A stretch of 52,739 nt of DNA from Deltaproteobacteria bacterium (GTDB lineage Bacteria > Myxococcota_A > Polyangia > Polyangiales > Polyangiaceae): the NCBI GenBank assembly GCA_003235365.1, contig QJWJ01000052.1, forward strand, positions 1 through 52,739. Direction: 5' to 3'. Under the pieces are notes generated by a model that saw nothing but the letters and a program-made list of their open reading frames with translations, was not told where the DNA came from and did no database searches. The translations under genes and the position numbers were made by a program. This document shows, piece by piece, positions 8,134-16,665 of this stretch. The stretch's first letter is position 1. Each line of letters begins with the position of its first letter.

Positions 8134-9318
8134 GTGGCCAACGACGACCCGAACACGTACGGCACCTCCGGGGCAACGCCCGACATTTGCAGACGCAGGT
8201 CCCCCGGTGGATCGGGCCGACGCCTGCGAACTTCGGCGGTCGCGTTCGTGTCGATGCAAGCGTTGTCCTGCGGAGCGCCCTCGAGCCCCTGCGATCCGCG
8301 GCCGGGCGAGATCTGCACGATCGTCGGCACCGGCGACACCGGCTTCAATCGGGATGGCTTGGCCGGGCCCGAAACGGACTTGTACCTTCCATCCGCGGCC
8401 AGGCGCGGCCCGGACGGCGCGTTGTACGTGATGGACTTCAACAACCAACGCTTGCGGCGTGTCGCCGAAGACGGAAGCGTCCAGACAGTGATCGGCGACG
8501 GTTTCCACGCGATCGCGACGACCGAGGTCGACGCCCTGGACACCCCGCTCGAAAACCCCATCGACTTTGCGTTCCTCTCCGACGGAACGCTGATCTTCGT
8601 CTCCTATCACGACCCGCGTGTGCTCATCCTCGGTGAAGACAACGAACTGCACAACATCGCGGGAACGGGCGAAATCGCTCTGCGTGGAGACGAAGGAGAC
8701 GGAGGTTCGGCGCTGGAAGCGTCGTTCGACCAACTCGACGGTATTGCCATCACCCGAGACGACGCTGTGATCGTGTCGGATAGTAAGGCCCACCGGGTAC
8801 GCCAGATCGAAGACGGCGTGGTCTCGACCATCGCCGGCGACGGAGAGCCGGACTACGCCGGGGACGAGGGCCCGGCAACCGAAGCTAGCCTGCAATGGCC
8901 AACAGCCTTGGAGCTCGACGACGATGGCGCCCTGTTGATTGCCGACACCCGCAATCACGTGGTGAGACGACTCAGCACCGACGGTATCCTGACGACCATC
9001 GCCGGCAACGGCACCAAGGGCGACGACGGCGACGGCGGCAACGCCACCGAAGCCGAACTCGACCAACCCAACGGGCTCGCACTCGACCCGCAGGGCAATC
9101 TGTACATCGCCGACCGCGGCAACTTCAAGATCCGGCGAGTCACCCCCGACGGCGAGATCGACACGATCGCCGGCAGCGGGGAACGAGGGGACGCAGGAGA
9201 CGGTGGTCCGGCACTGCAGGCGCAGTTTGGTTTCCTCGCGCGGATTGCATGGGACGACGGCGCTTTGCTGATCGCCGACCAGACCAACTCCAAGATCCGA
9301 AGCATGCTGCTGCCTTGA
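8134..9318 (+). CDS. NHL-repeat beta-propeller lipoprotein
   Basis: The product has 394 residues and starts at a GTG. The N-terminus carries a basic stretch, then AVAFVSMQALSC, a lipobox-like end. The body repeats a blade motif of the form (T/I)-I-A-G-x-G-x-x-G-x-x-G-D-G-G-x-A-x-x-A, followed by G-x-L-x-I-A-D-x-x-N-x-x-I-R-R. Clear blades include VSTIAGDGEPDYAGDEGPAT, LTTIAGNGTKGDDGDGGNAT and IDTIAGSGERGDAGDGGPAL. NHL propellers bind ligands or other proteins on their flat faces, and these have no visible catalytic module. The gene converges on a four-gene operon carrying two related NHL lipoproteins, which suggests past duplication with inversion. Confidence 0.88.
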   Translation: MANDDPNTYGTSGATPDICRRRSPGGSGRRLRTSAVAFVSMQALSCGAPSSPCDPRPGEICTIVGTGDTGFNRDGLAGPETDLYLPSAARRGPDGALYVMDFNNQRLRRVAEDGSVQTVIGDGFHAIATTEVDALDTPLENPIDFAFLSDGTLIFVSYHDPRVLILGEDNELHNIAGTGEIALRGDEGDGGSALEASFDQLDGIAITRDDAVIVSDSKAHRVRQIEDGVVSTIAGDGEPDYAGDEGPATEASLQWPTALELDDDGALLIADTRNHVVRRLSTDGILTTIAGNGTKGDDGDGGNATEAELDQPNGLALDPQGNLYIADRGNFKIRRVTPDGEIDTIAGSGERGDAGDGGPALQAQFGFLARIAWDDGALLIADQTNSKIRSMLLP

Positions 9319-9355
9319 ACGCGTCGTGTTGGCGCTCCCGGCACGTGTCACGTCC

Positions 9356-9853
9356 TCATGGATCGGCGCAGGTGAAGTCGTAGCCGTCGCTGTCGCACAT
9401 CGAGTGGCAATTGATGCAGCGGCTCGAGTTCACGCCCACGACGCGGCGTTCCGCGTCCACGCGCTGCCACTCCCAATCCAGGGTCTCTGCTGATTCACCC
9501 TTGGCCAATTTGCGCATGACCGTCCACTGTTTGACCGAGCCGGAGCACTCGGCGTCGTCGAATTCGTACTCCTCTTTGAGCACGATGGCCCCCTCGTCGA
9601 ACGGACCGCTTCGGTCTTCGTATACTGAAACCGACGTGGGGTCAGTCAGAACGCGAATGTTGTTGAGGTCGTGATCCCCACTGGGCCGGCAGTCTCGCAC
9701 CTCGACGTACGACTTGGCGTAATTCTCCGCAAAGGCCGGCCCGTCCTCGGTCGGACCGCTCCCGCCATCGTCCGAACAGGCGAGCGCCGCCGCGCTCGCT
9801 CCAACGGCGCAACAGCCGACCCACGACGCCCACCGCAAGCGCTGTGTCATCAT
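9356..9853 (-). CDS. Cytochrome P460-like haem lipoprotein
   Basis: This 165-residue product has a signal peptide ending in a lipobox (CCAVGASAAALAC). The C-terminal third contains a single c-type haem motif, CINCH, preceded by VVGVNSSRC. Before it lie strands typical of P460-like haem proteins (SVSVYEDRSGPFDEGAIVLKE is similar to the 'pFPdGa-ivlKE' pattern of the family). It would be a periplasmic or surface mono-haem protein, probably redox-active or gas/NO-related. The substrate is unknown. It is the last gene of the leftward operon. Its ATG at 9853 overlaps the TGA of the upstream NHL gene by 4 nt, and a second ATG follows immediately. Confidence 0.75.
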   Translation of the reverse strand: MMTQRLRWASWVGCCAVGASAAALACSDDGGSGPTEDGPAFAENYAKSYVEVRDCRPSGDHDLNNIRVLTDPTSVSVYEDRSGPFDEGAIVLKEEYEFDDAECSGSVKQWTVMRKLAKGESAETLDWEWQRVDAERRVVGVNSSRCINCHSMCDSDGYDFTCADP

Positions 9854-11157
9854 TCGAGCAACAGGCTCCGGATCACGCTGTTGCCTGTATCCGAAATCAC
9901 GAGTCGGCCGTCGGCGTACTCGACACCGAACGGCAACTTGAACAGCGCTTTGGAAGCCGGCCCCCCGTCGCCCTCATAGCCCTTCTTTTCACAAACGCCG
10001 GCGACCGTATCGATGTCGCCATCCTCGTCGATGGCGCGCACGCAGTGATTGTGCACGTCGGTGAAGTACAACGTGCCATCGTCACCGAAGGCGAGGTCGA
10101 CCGGGAAATTCAGCTTGGCCTTCAATGCGGGTCCGCCATCGCCCGAGTAGCCTTTTTGCGGAACGCCGTCCTTGGGCGGCTTGCCAGCGACCCGATGGAC
10201 GATGCCGTCCGTGTCGATCATGCGAATCAGGTGATTGCCCGTGTCGGCGAAATACAGGTTGCCCTTTTTGTCGTAGACCATGCGTCCCGCGGGGGACGCG
10301 GACTGGCCGAACGGCTGCGCCATGCGCATCTCGAGCGCCGGGCCTTCGTCACCGTCGTAACCGGGTGTACACGGCTTCGAGCACGAACCCTCATCGCCAC
10401 AAGTAAACTTGCCCGAAGGCCCCATTGCGTCGTCCGGGCACTGCGCGGGTTCGACACCTTGCTCACACTTGCCAGGTCCGTTCGGTGGAGCGGAATCGAT
10501 CACGCAACGGCCAGCCATGCGATGTATGTCACCCGCCGCATCGATGCTGCGTATGACCTGATTGGCCTGGTCCATGATTACCAGGTCGCCGTTCGGCGCG
10601 TAGGCGATCGCCGCGGGAAGATCCAGGGACGACGTCAGCGCGGGCCCATCGTCACCGACGTAAGCGCGACGTCCATCGCCGCAGCTGTCGATGATCTTTC
10701 CCGACTCCAAGTCGAGGGTGCGCAGCTTGCTGTTGTGCCAAGCGGCGATGATCATGTTCTCTCCGCTGTGGTCGAAGAGAATGTTGGTCGGATGGTTGAA
10801 GTCCCCGTTCGCCGGGTCATCGAGGCTTCCACCCAGCTCACCCCTGCCCGCAACCCAACTGACCACTCCATCTTGCAGGACTCGTAGGCGATGGTTGTTC
10901 CAATCCAGGATGTACAACTCGCCATCCGGCCCGGTGAGTGTGTCTTGGGGCAGCGAGAACTTCGCCTCGAACGCATCGATCGCGCGCTCGTCGGCGTCCT
11001 TGTCGTAACCGTTCTCTCCATTGCCAGCGATCGTGCAGACGTTCCCAGGCGCCTGCAGATCGCACGGCTCGGGGCCATCGGAGCAGCCACTGATCGAGAG
11101 CACACCGATCGAGAGCAAACTGACCGCCAAGAGACTGATGCTCGGTTGTTGGCTCAT
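9850..11157 (-). CDS. NHL-repeat beta-propeller lipoprotein
   Basis: The product has 435 residues. The signal peptide ends in a lipobox (LLSIGVLSISGC). The body is an NHL propeller with blades such as VCTIAGNGENGYDKDADER, GYSGDGGPALKAKLNFPVDL and GYEGDGGPASKALFKLPFGV. Each blade is followed by a G-x-L-Y-(I/F)-x-D-x-x-N segment. An insertion near the middle is rich in Cys (GKCEQG, PAQCPDD, KFTCGDEGSCSKPC). It is absent from the neighbouring NHL proteins and is probably a disulfide-stabilised loop. The start is coupled to the upstream gene by an ATGA overlap, with AAGG just upstream of the ATG. It probably acts with the adjacent P460-like protein in the envelope. Confidence 0.88.
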   Translation of the reverse strand: MSQQPSISLLAVSLLSIGVLSISGCSDGPEPCDLQAPGNVCTIAGNGENGYDKDADERAIDAFEAKFSLPQDTLTGPDGELYILDWNNHRLRVLQDGVVSWVAGRGELGGSLDDPANGDFNHPTNILFDHSGENMIIAAWHNSKLRTLDLESGKIIDSCGDGRRAYVGDDGPALTSSLDLPAAIAYAPNGDLVIMDQANQVIRSIDAAGDIHRMAGRCVIDSAPPNGPGKCEQGVEPAQCPDDAMGPSGKFTCGDEGSCSKPCTPGYDGDEGPALEMRMAQPFGQSASPAGRMVYDKKGNLYFADTGNHLIRMIDTDGIVHRVAGKPPKDGVPQKGYSGDGGPALKAKLNFPVDLAFGDDGTLYFTDVHNHCVRAIDEDGDIDTVAGVCEKKGYEGDGGPASKALFKLPFGVEYADGRLVISDTGNSVIRSLLLE

Positions 11158-12344
11158 TTGGCGACCTTGACGATGCGGAAGTTCAGAGAGTCCATCACGT
11201 AGAGGTTTCCTTCGGGATCGAATGCAACGCCAAACGGACGGCGCAGTCGTGTCTGCTTGGCGGGCAACCCCTCTCCTTCGTCCAACCCCAATTCGCCCGT
11301 GCCGACCACGGTGCGGATCTTCTTGCTGCTGAGGTCGACCGCGCGAATCTTTCCGTTGTCCGTATCGGCGAAGTACAAGTCTCCGTCCGGTCCGATCTCC
11401 AGATCACGAGGGGCGTTCAACTTCGCATCGAGCGCTGGCCCGCCGTCGCCACTGTCGCCCTCCTTGCCTGTGCCGGCGAAACGCTCGATCTCTCCGCTTT
11501 GCAGATCCATCGCGCGGATCACGTCGGCTTCGGTATCGGAGATGTACAACGTGCCTTCGTGATACAGAATGCCGCCGCTCGGGTTGGGGTTCGAGCCCTT
11601 CGCCCAGGAGAACTCCGCTTCGAGAGCCGGCCCCCCATCACCTGCGTCACCCACCGCGCCGGTGCCGGCGATCGTGTCGATGATCCCGTCGCTATCGATG
11701 CGACGAATACGCTCGTTCTGCTGGTCGACGATGTACAGGTTGCCGTCCTCGTCGAAGGTCGCGTCGTTGAGTTGCTTGAACAGCGCGCTCGACGCGGCCA
11801 GTTCACCGTCTCCCGCAAAGCCCGCGCCGCCACCACACACGACCTTGACGAAGCCGTCGTGGGGATCGACGGTCAGAAGCTTGTGATTGTGCCACCCGAC
11901 GACCAGCACGGATCCATCTGGCTGCACCAAGAGATTCGTCGGGTGATTGAGCTGCCACTCGGCCCCGGGAGCACCACCGGGGGGAATGCCGTCGACGGGA
12001 CCGTCACCGGGAAAGATCGGATCGGTCCATCCGACCATCGTTTCCACCGTCTCGTCCTCGTTGACCCGACGGATCAAGAAGTTGTTGAAATCCGTGAACC
12101 ACGCCGTGCCGTCGTCGAGAAAGACGAGGTCTTGCGGTTGGGCGATGCGAGTTTCGGCGCGATGTAGACCGTCGCCGTTGAACCCCTCCTCCCCTTTCGT
12201 GCCCACCCAGGTGCAAGCGTGTCCCGATTCGAGGTCGTCACAAGCCGTCGTCGGGTTCAGTGACGACTCGGAACTGCACGCCGCGGCGAGAACCAAGCTG
12301 CAAAGCGAAACAGATGTTCGAAGAATGATGGTGACGTGTCTCAA
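11154..12344 (-). CDS. NHL-repeat beta-propeller lipoprotein, TTG start
   Basis: The gene encodes 396 residues. The best start is a TTG at 12344. It has GGAGG 4 nt upstream, it overlaps the previous gene's TGA as TTGA, and it makes a normal signal peptide with a lipobox (TSVSLCSLVLAAAC). No ATG or GTG fits the signal. The longer in-frame reading to 12455 would put the signal internally. The body holds NHL blades, for example IDTIAGTGAVGDAGDGGPAL and FAGTGKEGDSGDGGPALDAK, and ends with GNLYVMDSLNFRIVKVAK. It is paralogous to both neighbouring NHL lipoproteins. Confidence 0.87.
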   Translation of the reverse strand: MRHVTIILRTSVSLCSLVLAAACSSESSLNPTTACDDLESGHACTWVGTKGEEGFNGDGLHRAETRIAQPQDLVFLDDGTAWFTDFNNFLIRRVNEDETVETMVGWTDPIFPGDGPVDGIPPGGAPGAEWQLNHPTNLLVQPDGSVLVVGWHNHKLLTVDPHDGFVKVVCGGGAGFAGDGELAASSALFKQLNDATFDEDGNLYIVDQQNERIRRIDSDGIIDTIAGTGAVGDAGDGGPALEAEFSWAKGSNPNPSGGILYHEGTLYISDTEADVIRAMDLQSGEIERFAGTGKEGDSGDGGPALDAKLNAPRDLEIGPDGDLYFADTDNGKIRAVDLSSKKIRTVVGTGELGLDEGEGLPAKQTRLRRPFGVAFDPEGNLYVMDSLNFRIVKVAK

Positions 12345-13345
12345 AGTCCCTCCGAAGAAATCGAATCTCCGCGGTGAATCAGCAGCCCGTCGGTGAGCGG
12401 CTCGCTGAGCGTCTGGCCGCCGACGGCCCACACGCCGCCAGCATCGTCGAGCCACACGCCGTGTAGGTTCTCGTCAAGACTAAACCCCACATCGACTTCC
12501 CGCCAGCCCTGGGCGCTTCGCTCGAACACCGCACCGTACAAACCGACGGCGATCCCCCCTTCATCATCGTCGAGAGCCACCCCCGACAGCCCAGCCGGCG
12601 CGGGGTCCGGGGTGACGTCACGCCACTTTTCGTCGAATTCAACGATGAAACCGCTCACCATCCCGCCCACCGCCGCGTAGCGGTCCGAGTTGGAATGGAC
12701 GGTGAAAAGTGATGAACCAACCCCAGTGTCCCCAGCTTCCAACCGTGTCCCGTCCCAGCGCAGCGATACGCCGTTGCTTCCGACGAACCACGCGTCATCG
12801 GAAGATTGCCCGTGCACCTTCCACACCGCCGCTCCGTCGGCGACGTCGGCATCCAGGCTGGGTTCCGCTTCCCAAGTATCGCCGTCGTAATGCCACACGA
12901 AGCCCCCAGTGGACTCCGACGCCCCACCCACCGCCCACACGTCATCGGCTGTCGCTCCCCAGATCCCGTACACGGTGTCGCCACCCGGCGTCTGCTGCAG
13001 GTCGAACTCGCCGCCTTCGTAGCGAAGCAGGACGCCACCCTCACCCCCCATGAAAACCGGCCCATCTTCGAACCCGAAGACCCACCACAGGGTCCCGGCG
13101 GTTTGCCCCGTCTCGATTCGCTCCCACTCGCCACCGTCGTAGTGCACGACGAGAGGGCCGGTTCCGTCGCGCGCGTCGGCGCCTACCGCCCAAACGTCGT
13201 GTTCACCCGTTCCCCAAACGGAGAGCAGCGCGCCGGGAAGGGATTCGTGTACGAGTTGCCACTTGGGGGCGGGTTCGGTCTGGTTCCCATCGCTGCAGGC
13301 CGAAGCCAGCCCGAGGAACAAGACACCGACGTGGATTTGACGCAC
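12341..13345 (-). CDS. Propeller-type lipoprotein with 'DVWAVG' repeats
   Basis: The product has 334 residues. The GTG at 13345 gives RQIHVGVLFLGLASAC, a short signal with a lipobox. An open reading extending to 13561 has no signal character. Repeats of the form W-G-T/A-x-x-D-V-W-A-V-G followed by H-Y-D-G are visible: VWGTGEHDVWAVG, IWGATADDVWAVGG, VWLDDAGGVWAVGG, with partners such as VVHYDGGEWERI and VWHYDGDTWEAE. This is a myxobacterial surface propeller type. It is the first gene of the four-gene leftward lipoprotein operon and is coupled to the next gene by TTGA. The role is unknown. Confidence 0.82.
   Translation of the reverse strand: MRQIHVGVLFLGLASACSDGNQTEPAPKWQLVHESLPGALLSVWGTGEHDVWAVGADARDGTGPLVVHYDGGEWERIETGQTAGTLWWVFGFEDGPVFMGGEGGVLLRYEGGEFDLQQTPGGDTVYGIWGATADDVWAVGGASESTGGFVWHYDGDTWEAEPSLDADVADGAAVWKVHGQSSDDAWFVGSNGVSLRWDGTRLEAGDTGVGSSLFTVHSNSDRYAAVGGMVSGFIVEFDEKWRDVTPDPAPAGLSGVALDDDEGGIAVGLYGAVFERSAQGWREVDVGFSLDENLHGVWLDDAGGVWAVGGQTLSEPLTDGLLIHRGDSISSEGL
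12348..12353 (-). promoter_or_regulatory. Ribosome-binding site deciding a TTG start
   Basis: On the reverse strand this reads GGAGGG, ending 4 nt (or 3 nt, counting the last G) before the TTG at 12344. It lies inside the last codons of the upstream propeller gene. It supports translational coupling and the unusual TTG start of the NHL gene. Confidence 0.7.
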
Positions 13346-13576
13346 GGGATTGAATACCAGCCGTTGAGCGCCCCCACAAGTCCGGTGCGGCGGCGGCGTC
13401 ACCAGAGCGAGTCCCAAGCGCACGTTCCGTCGGATCCCACACGCAGCTCCAGCGCGACGAACCATTCCCCCGCGCACCTGGATACCCGACGCGCCGCCGC
13501 AGTCGCTGCGCGCATCAGCTCGACGGACGGCAATCTCTGCGCGCCGTCTTTTTGCCCGCAAGGCGAGGACCGCAAC

Positions 13577-14749
13577 TCACTTCTGCCTCGGTCGCCGCTC
13601 CCCCACCGATTGGGGGACGACGATCTCGACGAGTTCTTCGTCGACCTGGCTGGGGCTCGTCGATCGTGGCGGACTCGGCCCCAACAGGTAAGCAAACGGA
13701 CGCAAGTCCTCCGCCGAAGACAACCCGAGCTTGACCAGTACCGTCAACAGCGCAGACAGCAGGGCACCCGTGGGGCCGAGTAGCCAACCCCAGAGGATCA
13801 CCGACAAGATGACGACGACGGGCGACAGCCCGAGCGCACGCCCCATCACCCTCGGTTCGACCACGTTGCCGATCGTCACGTTGATGACGAGGTAACCTCC
13901 AGCAACCAGCACCGCCGCACCGGCGCCGTCTTGAAGCAACGCCAACGCGATCGCCGGAATCGACGCGGCAATGCTGCCCACGTTCGGAATGTAGTTCAAA
14001 CCGAAAGCCAACAAACCGAACAACACCGGCAGCTCACCCCCACACACCTTGAGCCAGCCAGCGACCAGTAGGCCCGTGACCATGCTGACCCCGGTCTTGA
14101 TCGCGACGTACTTGTTCACCTCACGGATCGCGCGGCGCACGCGCTCGGACGTCCCGGGGATCCCTCGCTCACCTTTGCGCACCCGCGCCAAATCGAACAT
14201 CAGAAACGCCGCCAAGATGACCGCCAGAGTCAAGTTGGTGAGAAACCCGGCGAACTCGCCGAGCAGCGCGGTCACTGTCCGACCAATGACACTCGGATCG
14301 ATGATGTCGGGGAGATGCAAGTTGGGGTTGATTCGTTGCAGCCAACCGCTCAGGTTCGCCCCGGCGCGCATGACGGCGTCAGAGTAGGCCGGAAGTTTGG
14401 CGCTCAGACGTCCAACCGAGGTCGTGACGAGCGACCCCAAGCCGATGAGCACCAGTACGTTGGCCGCCACAGCGCAAGAGACAGCGATCAATCTCGGTGC
14501 TCCGACCCTCCCGAGCCAATGCACCAGCGGCATGGAAACCATGGCGATGAGCACGCCGAGCAGCAGTGGAATCAACACTGGCGCAGCCAGCTTGATGCCC
14601 GCTCCGACCACGGTCATCCCGGCAAGCAGGAACACCGTCATCGTGCCGGGGTGGGTGTGCAACCAGGACTGGGCCGTCGAACCGAGGACGCCGTAGGGAT
14701 CGCGAGAGTCACCTGGCATGACCCGACAGCCTAAAGCGTCTTCAGCCAT
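13577..14749 (-). CDS. AI-2E/PerM-family membrane permease
   Basis: The product has about 390 residues, an inner-membrane protein with around eight hydrophobic segments. N-terminal pairs include FLLAGMTVVGAGIKLAAPVL and LLLGVLIAMV. The C-terminal half has two hallmarks of the AI-2E exporter (TqsA/YdiK/PerM) family: LNYIPNVGSIAASIPAIALA and VEPRVMGRALGLSPVVVILS followed by GPTGALLSA. Members export small molecules or ions, and the substrate cannot be told from sequence. The start is uncertain: 14767 (GTG), 14749 (ATG) and 14719 (ATG) are all open and none has a clear ribosome-binding site. The C-terminus is a short charged tail. The gene is separate from the lipoprotein operon. Confidence 0.88.
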   Translation of the reverse strand: MAEDALGCRVMPGDSRDPYGVLGSTAQSWLHTHPGTMTVFLLAGMTVVGAGIKLAAPVLIPLLLGVLIAMVSMPLVHWLGRVGAPRLIAVSCAVAANVLVLIGLGSLVTTSVGRLSAKLPAYSDAVMRAGANLSGWLQRINPNLHLPDIIDPSVIGRTVTALLGEFAGFLTNLTLAVILAAFLMFDLARVRKGERGIPGTSERVRRAIREVNKYVAIKTGVSMVTGLLVAGWLKVCGGELPVLFGLLAFGLNYIPNVGSIAASIPAIALALLQDGAGAAVLVAGGYLVINVTIGNVVEPRVMGRALGLSPVVVILSVILWGWLLGPTGALLSALLTVLVKLGLSSAEDLRPFAYLLGPSPPRSTSPSQVDEELVEIVVPQSVGERRPRQK

Positions 14750-15150
14750 CGAGCATTGGAAAAACACGGGCGCCCGATGCCAGTCTTCTCAGCGGTAGGG
14801 TGATCCGACTCGTGGCGGACACGGCCGCATCAGTGCGACTCGAAACTCGTGCCCTTGTCGCACGGGTCGAACCGGTCGCCGACACCAGCGTTGTTTGAAT
14901 GCCAGCGACCGACAATCCGTCCGACGGACGCGCAAGAGCGCACCGCGCCCTGCGCGCGTCCGACCTGCAGCTGGAGAAGGTCCTGCCAGACTGGGGAAAA
15001 CCAGGTTGGGCGCGCGCGGCGGCTCGGACCGCGGCGGGTCACGGTTCTTGAATCGACGCAACGCCGTGTTTGCAGAAGAAGGTGAACACATTTGGGGTCA
15101 CTCCGCGGGCGTTTGACCGACGTGGCGCGTGCGACTAGGTTAGCTCCCTG
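14750..15150. other. Divergent intergenic region
   Basis: The 401 nt lie between the leftward permease and the rightward CotH gene. Small open frames exist on both strands but have no family features. A possible promoter -10 (TAGGTT) sits about 12-17 nt upstream of the ATG at 15151. No RNA or repeat was seen. Confidence 0.4.
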
Positions 15151-16659
15151 ATGAGTGTCCCGATCGACGGCCGGCTCGAACGCCTCGCCGCCATCTCCCG
15201 ACCGCCCTACCCGGCGCCTGGTCCTTCGACGGGCCGCCCACCCCGTCCCGGCGACGGTCCGTCGCGACTTCTGAAGGCAACAGCTGACCTCGCCTCCTGG
15301 CGGCTATGCGGCGCGGACGGACCACAAAGGCTCGCGCTGCGTCGACTCGTGTGGTGTGTCCTTTGCGCCGCAGTCGTCGGCTGCGGTGACAGCGAACGTG
15401 GCGCAGATCCCGCAAGTGGCCCCGGCTCCTCACCCCCTGCCTCCGCTTCGCCGATGCCCGCCAGCACCCAACCCGTAGCAATCGACGTCAGCGCCGTCCC
15501 CAGCACGGTGCCGAGCGTCGCGTTGCGGATCGGCGACGCCGAACGAGCGGCGCTCGAAGCCGCCCCGTGGAGCGCCGCCGACGTGCCCGGTGCGTTCATC
15601 GACGATGACGGCACGACCTACGATCCGGTCGATCTGAACTACCGGGGCGCGTTCGCGTTGCTGAACCTGATCAACTCGGATGGCGACCAACGCAACTGGA
15701 AGGTCAAGTTCGCCAAAGAAGCAGCTTACCTCGGCCGACGCGAGTGGAACTTCAACCTCGAACCGCACCTGCGGCAGAAACTCGCCTACGATTTGATGCT
15801 CCTGGGCGGTGTTGCCGTTCCGAACGCAACCCACGTCGTACTCGACGTCAACGGCGAGCGCCAAGGCCTGTACCTGCAGTACGCGGATCCCGACAACAAG
15901 GCTTTCTTGAAGGACGTTTTCGGTAGCGCCGCGGGCGACCTGTACAAGGCCGCGTTCGACATCCCCAACGAACCGAAGAAGTTCGCCCTACTGACGTACT
16001 TGGGTCCCGACGACGCGGATTATTTCCTGCACTACGACAAGAAGCTCAACGACGAGGGGGCCGCCGAAACGGACTACTCGGCGTTGCGCGCCTTCATTGC
16101 GGCTCTGAACGACACACCGGATGACGCGTTCCCCGGCTGGCTCCGACAGCATTTCGACGTGGAAGGCTTCACCAACTACTTGGTCGTCTCCAACTTCATC
16201 GCCAACTGGGACAGCTATCCACAGCGACCGAAGAACTACTGGCTGTATCAGAGCCCCATCAGCGAGCGCTGGGTCTTCATTCCCTGGGATCTGGACGCCA
16301 CGTTCCAAACGGCAGAGAACTACTTGGCGCCGATGGGTCCCGAGGCGTCGATCTTTCACGAGTTCGACCACTTCGAAGGCGACCATCCCAACGACGAGGA
16401 AGGAACGCAGCGCCCACTGGTGCGGCGCATGATGTCGCACGCCGAGTTCAGGAATGCCTACGTGGAGCGCTACCGGCAGTTGCTCGATTCGACACTCGAA
16501 GAGAGCTACCTGCGCGATCGCATCCAGACTCTCGACGAGCTGTTGAAGCCGTTCGCGAACGACACTGAACGGCAGCACCTCGCAGACGCAACGGCCGACA
16601 TGCTGCAATTCGTCGAACGCCGCCAAAGGAGCGTTCGCTCGGAACTCGATACCTTGTAG
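15151..16659 (+). CDS. CotH-kinase family lipoprotein
   Basis: CotH proteins are atypical secreted or surface protein kinases; in Bacillus CotH phosphorylates a spore-coat protein. The open frame is 502 residues, but a hydrophobic segment ending in a lipobox (CVLCAAVVGC) lies at residues 68-78. The true start may therefore be downstream of 15151 (for example the GTG at 15349), although none has a good ribosome-binding site. The domain shows YRGAFALLNL, NWKVKFAKE, the LDVNGERQGLYLQYADPDNK strand-turn, DLYKA, and the C-terminal metal-binding motif FIPWDLDATF. The next gene starts 6 nt after the stop, so co-expression with the helicase is likely. The substrate is unknown. Confidence 0.85.
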   Translation: MSVPIDGRLERLAAISRPPYPAPGPSTGRPPRPGDGPSRLLKATADLASWRLCGADGPQRLALRRLVWCVLCAAVVGCGDSERGADPASGPGSSPPASASPMPASTQPVAIDVSAVPSTVPSVALRIGDAERAALEAAPWSAADVPGAFIDDDGTTYDPVDLNYRGAFALLNLINSDGDQRNWKVKFAKEAAYLGRREWNFNLEPHLRQKLAYDLMLLGGVAVPNATHVVLDVNGERQGLYLQYADPDNKAFLKDVFGSAAGDLYKAAFDIPNEPKKFALLTYLGPDDADYFLHYDKKLNDEGAAETDYSALRAFIAALNDTPDDAFPGWLRQHFDVEGFTNYLVVSNFIANWDSYPQRPKNYWLYQSPISERWVFIPWDLDATFQTAENYLAPMGPEASIFHEFDHFEGDHPNDEEGTQRPLVRRMMSHAEFRNAYVERYRQLLDSTLEESYLRDRIQTLDELLKPFANDTERQHLADATADMLQFVERRQRSVRSELDTL

Positions 16660-16665
16660 GCCGCC

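Noticed and set aside
8098..9351. Minus-strand frame of 417 codons antisense to the NHL lipoprotein gene
   Set aside because: The opposite strand encodes regular NHL blades. The antisense product shows only mirrored Val/Asp periodicity.
9844..10887. Plus-strand frame of 347 codons antisense to the NHL lipoprotein at 9850-11157
   Set aside because: It is a mirrored copy of the NHL repeat periodicity and has no signal or motif of its own.
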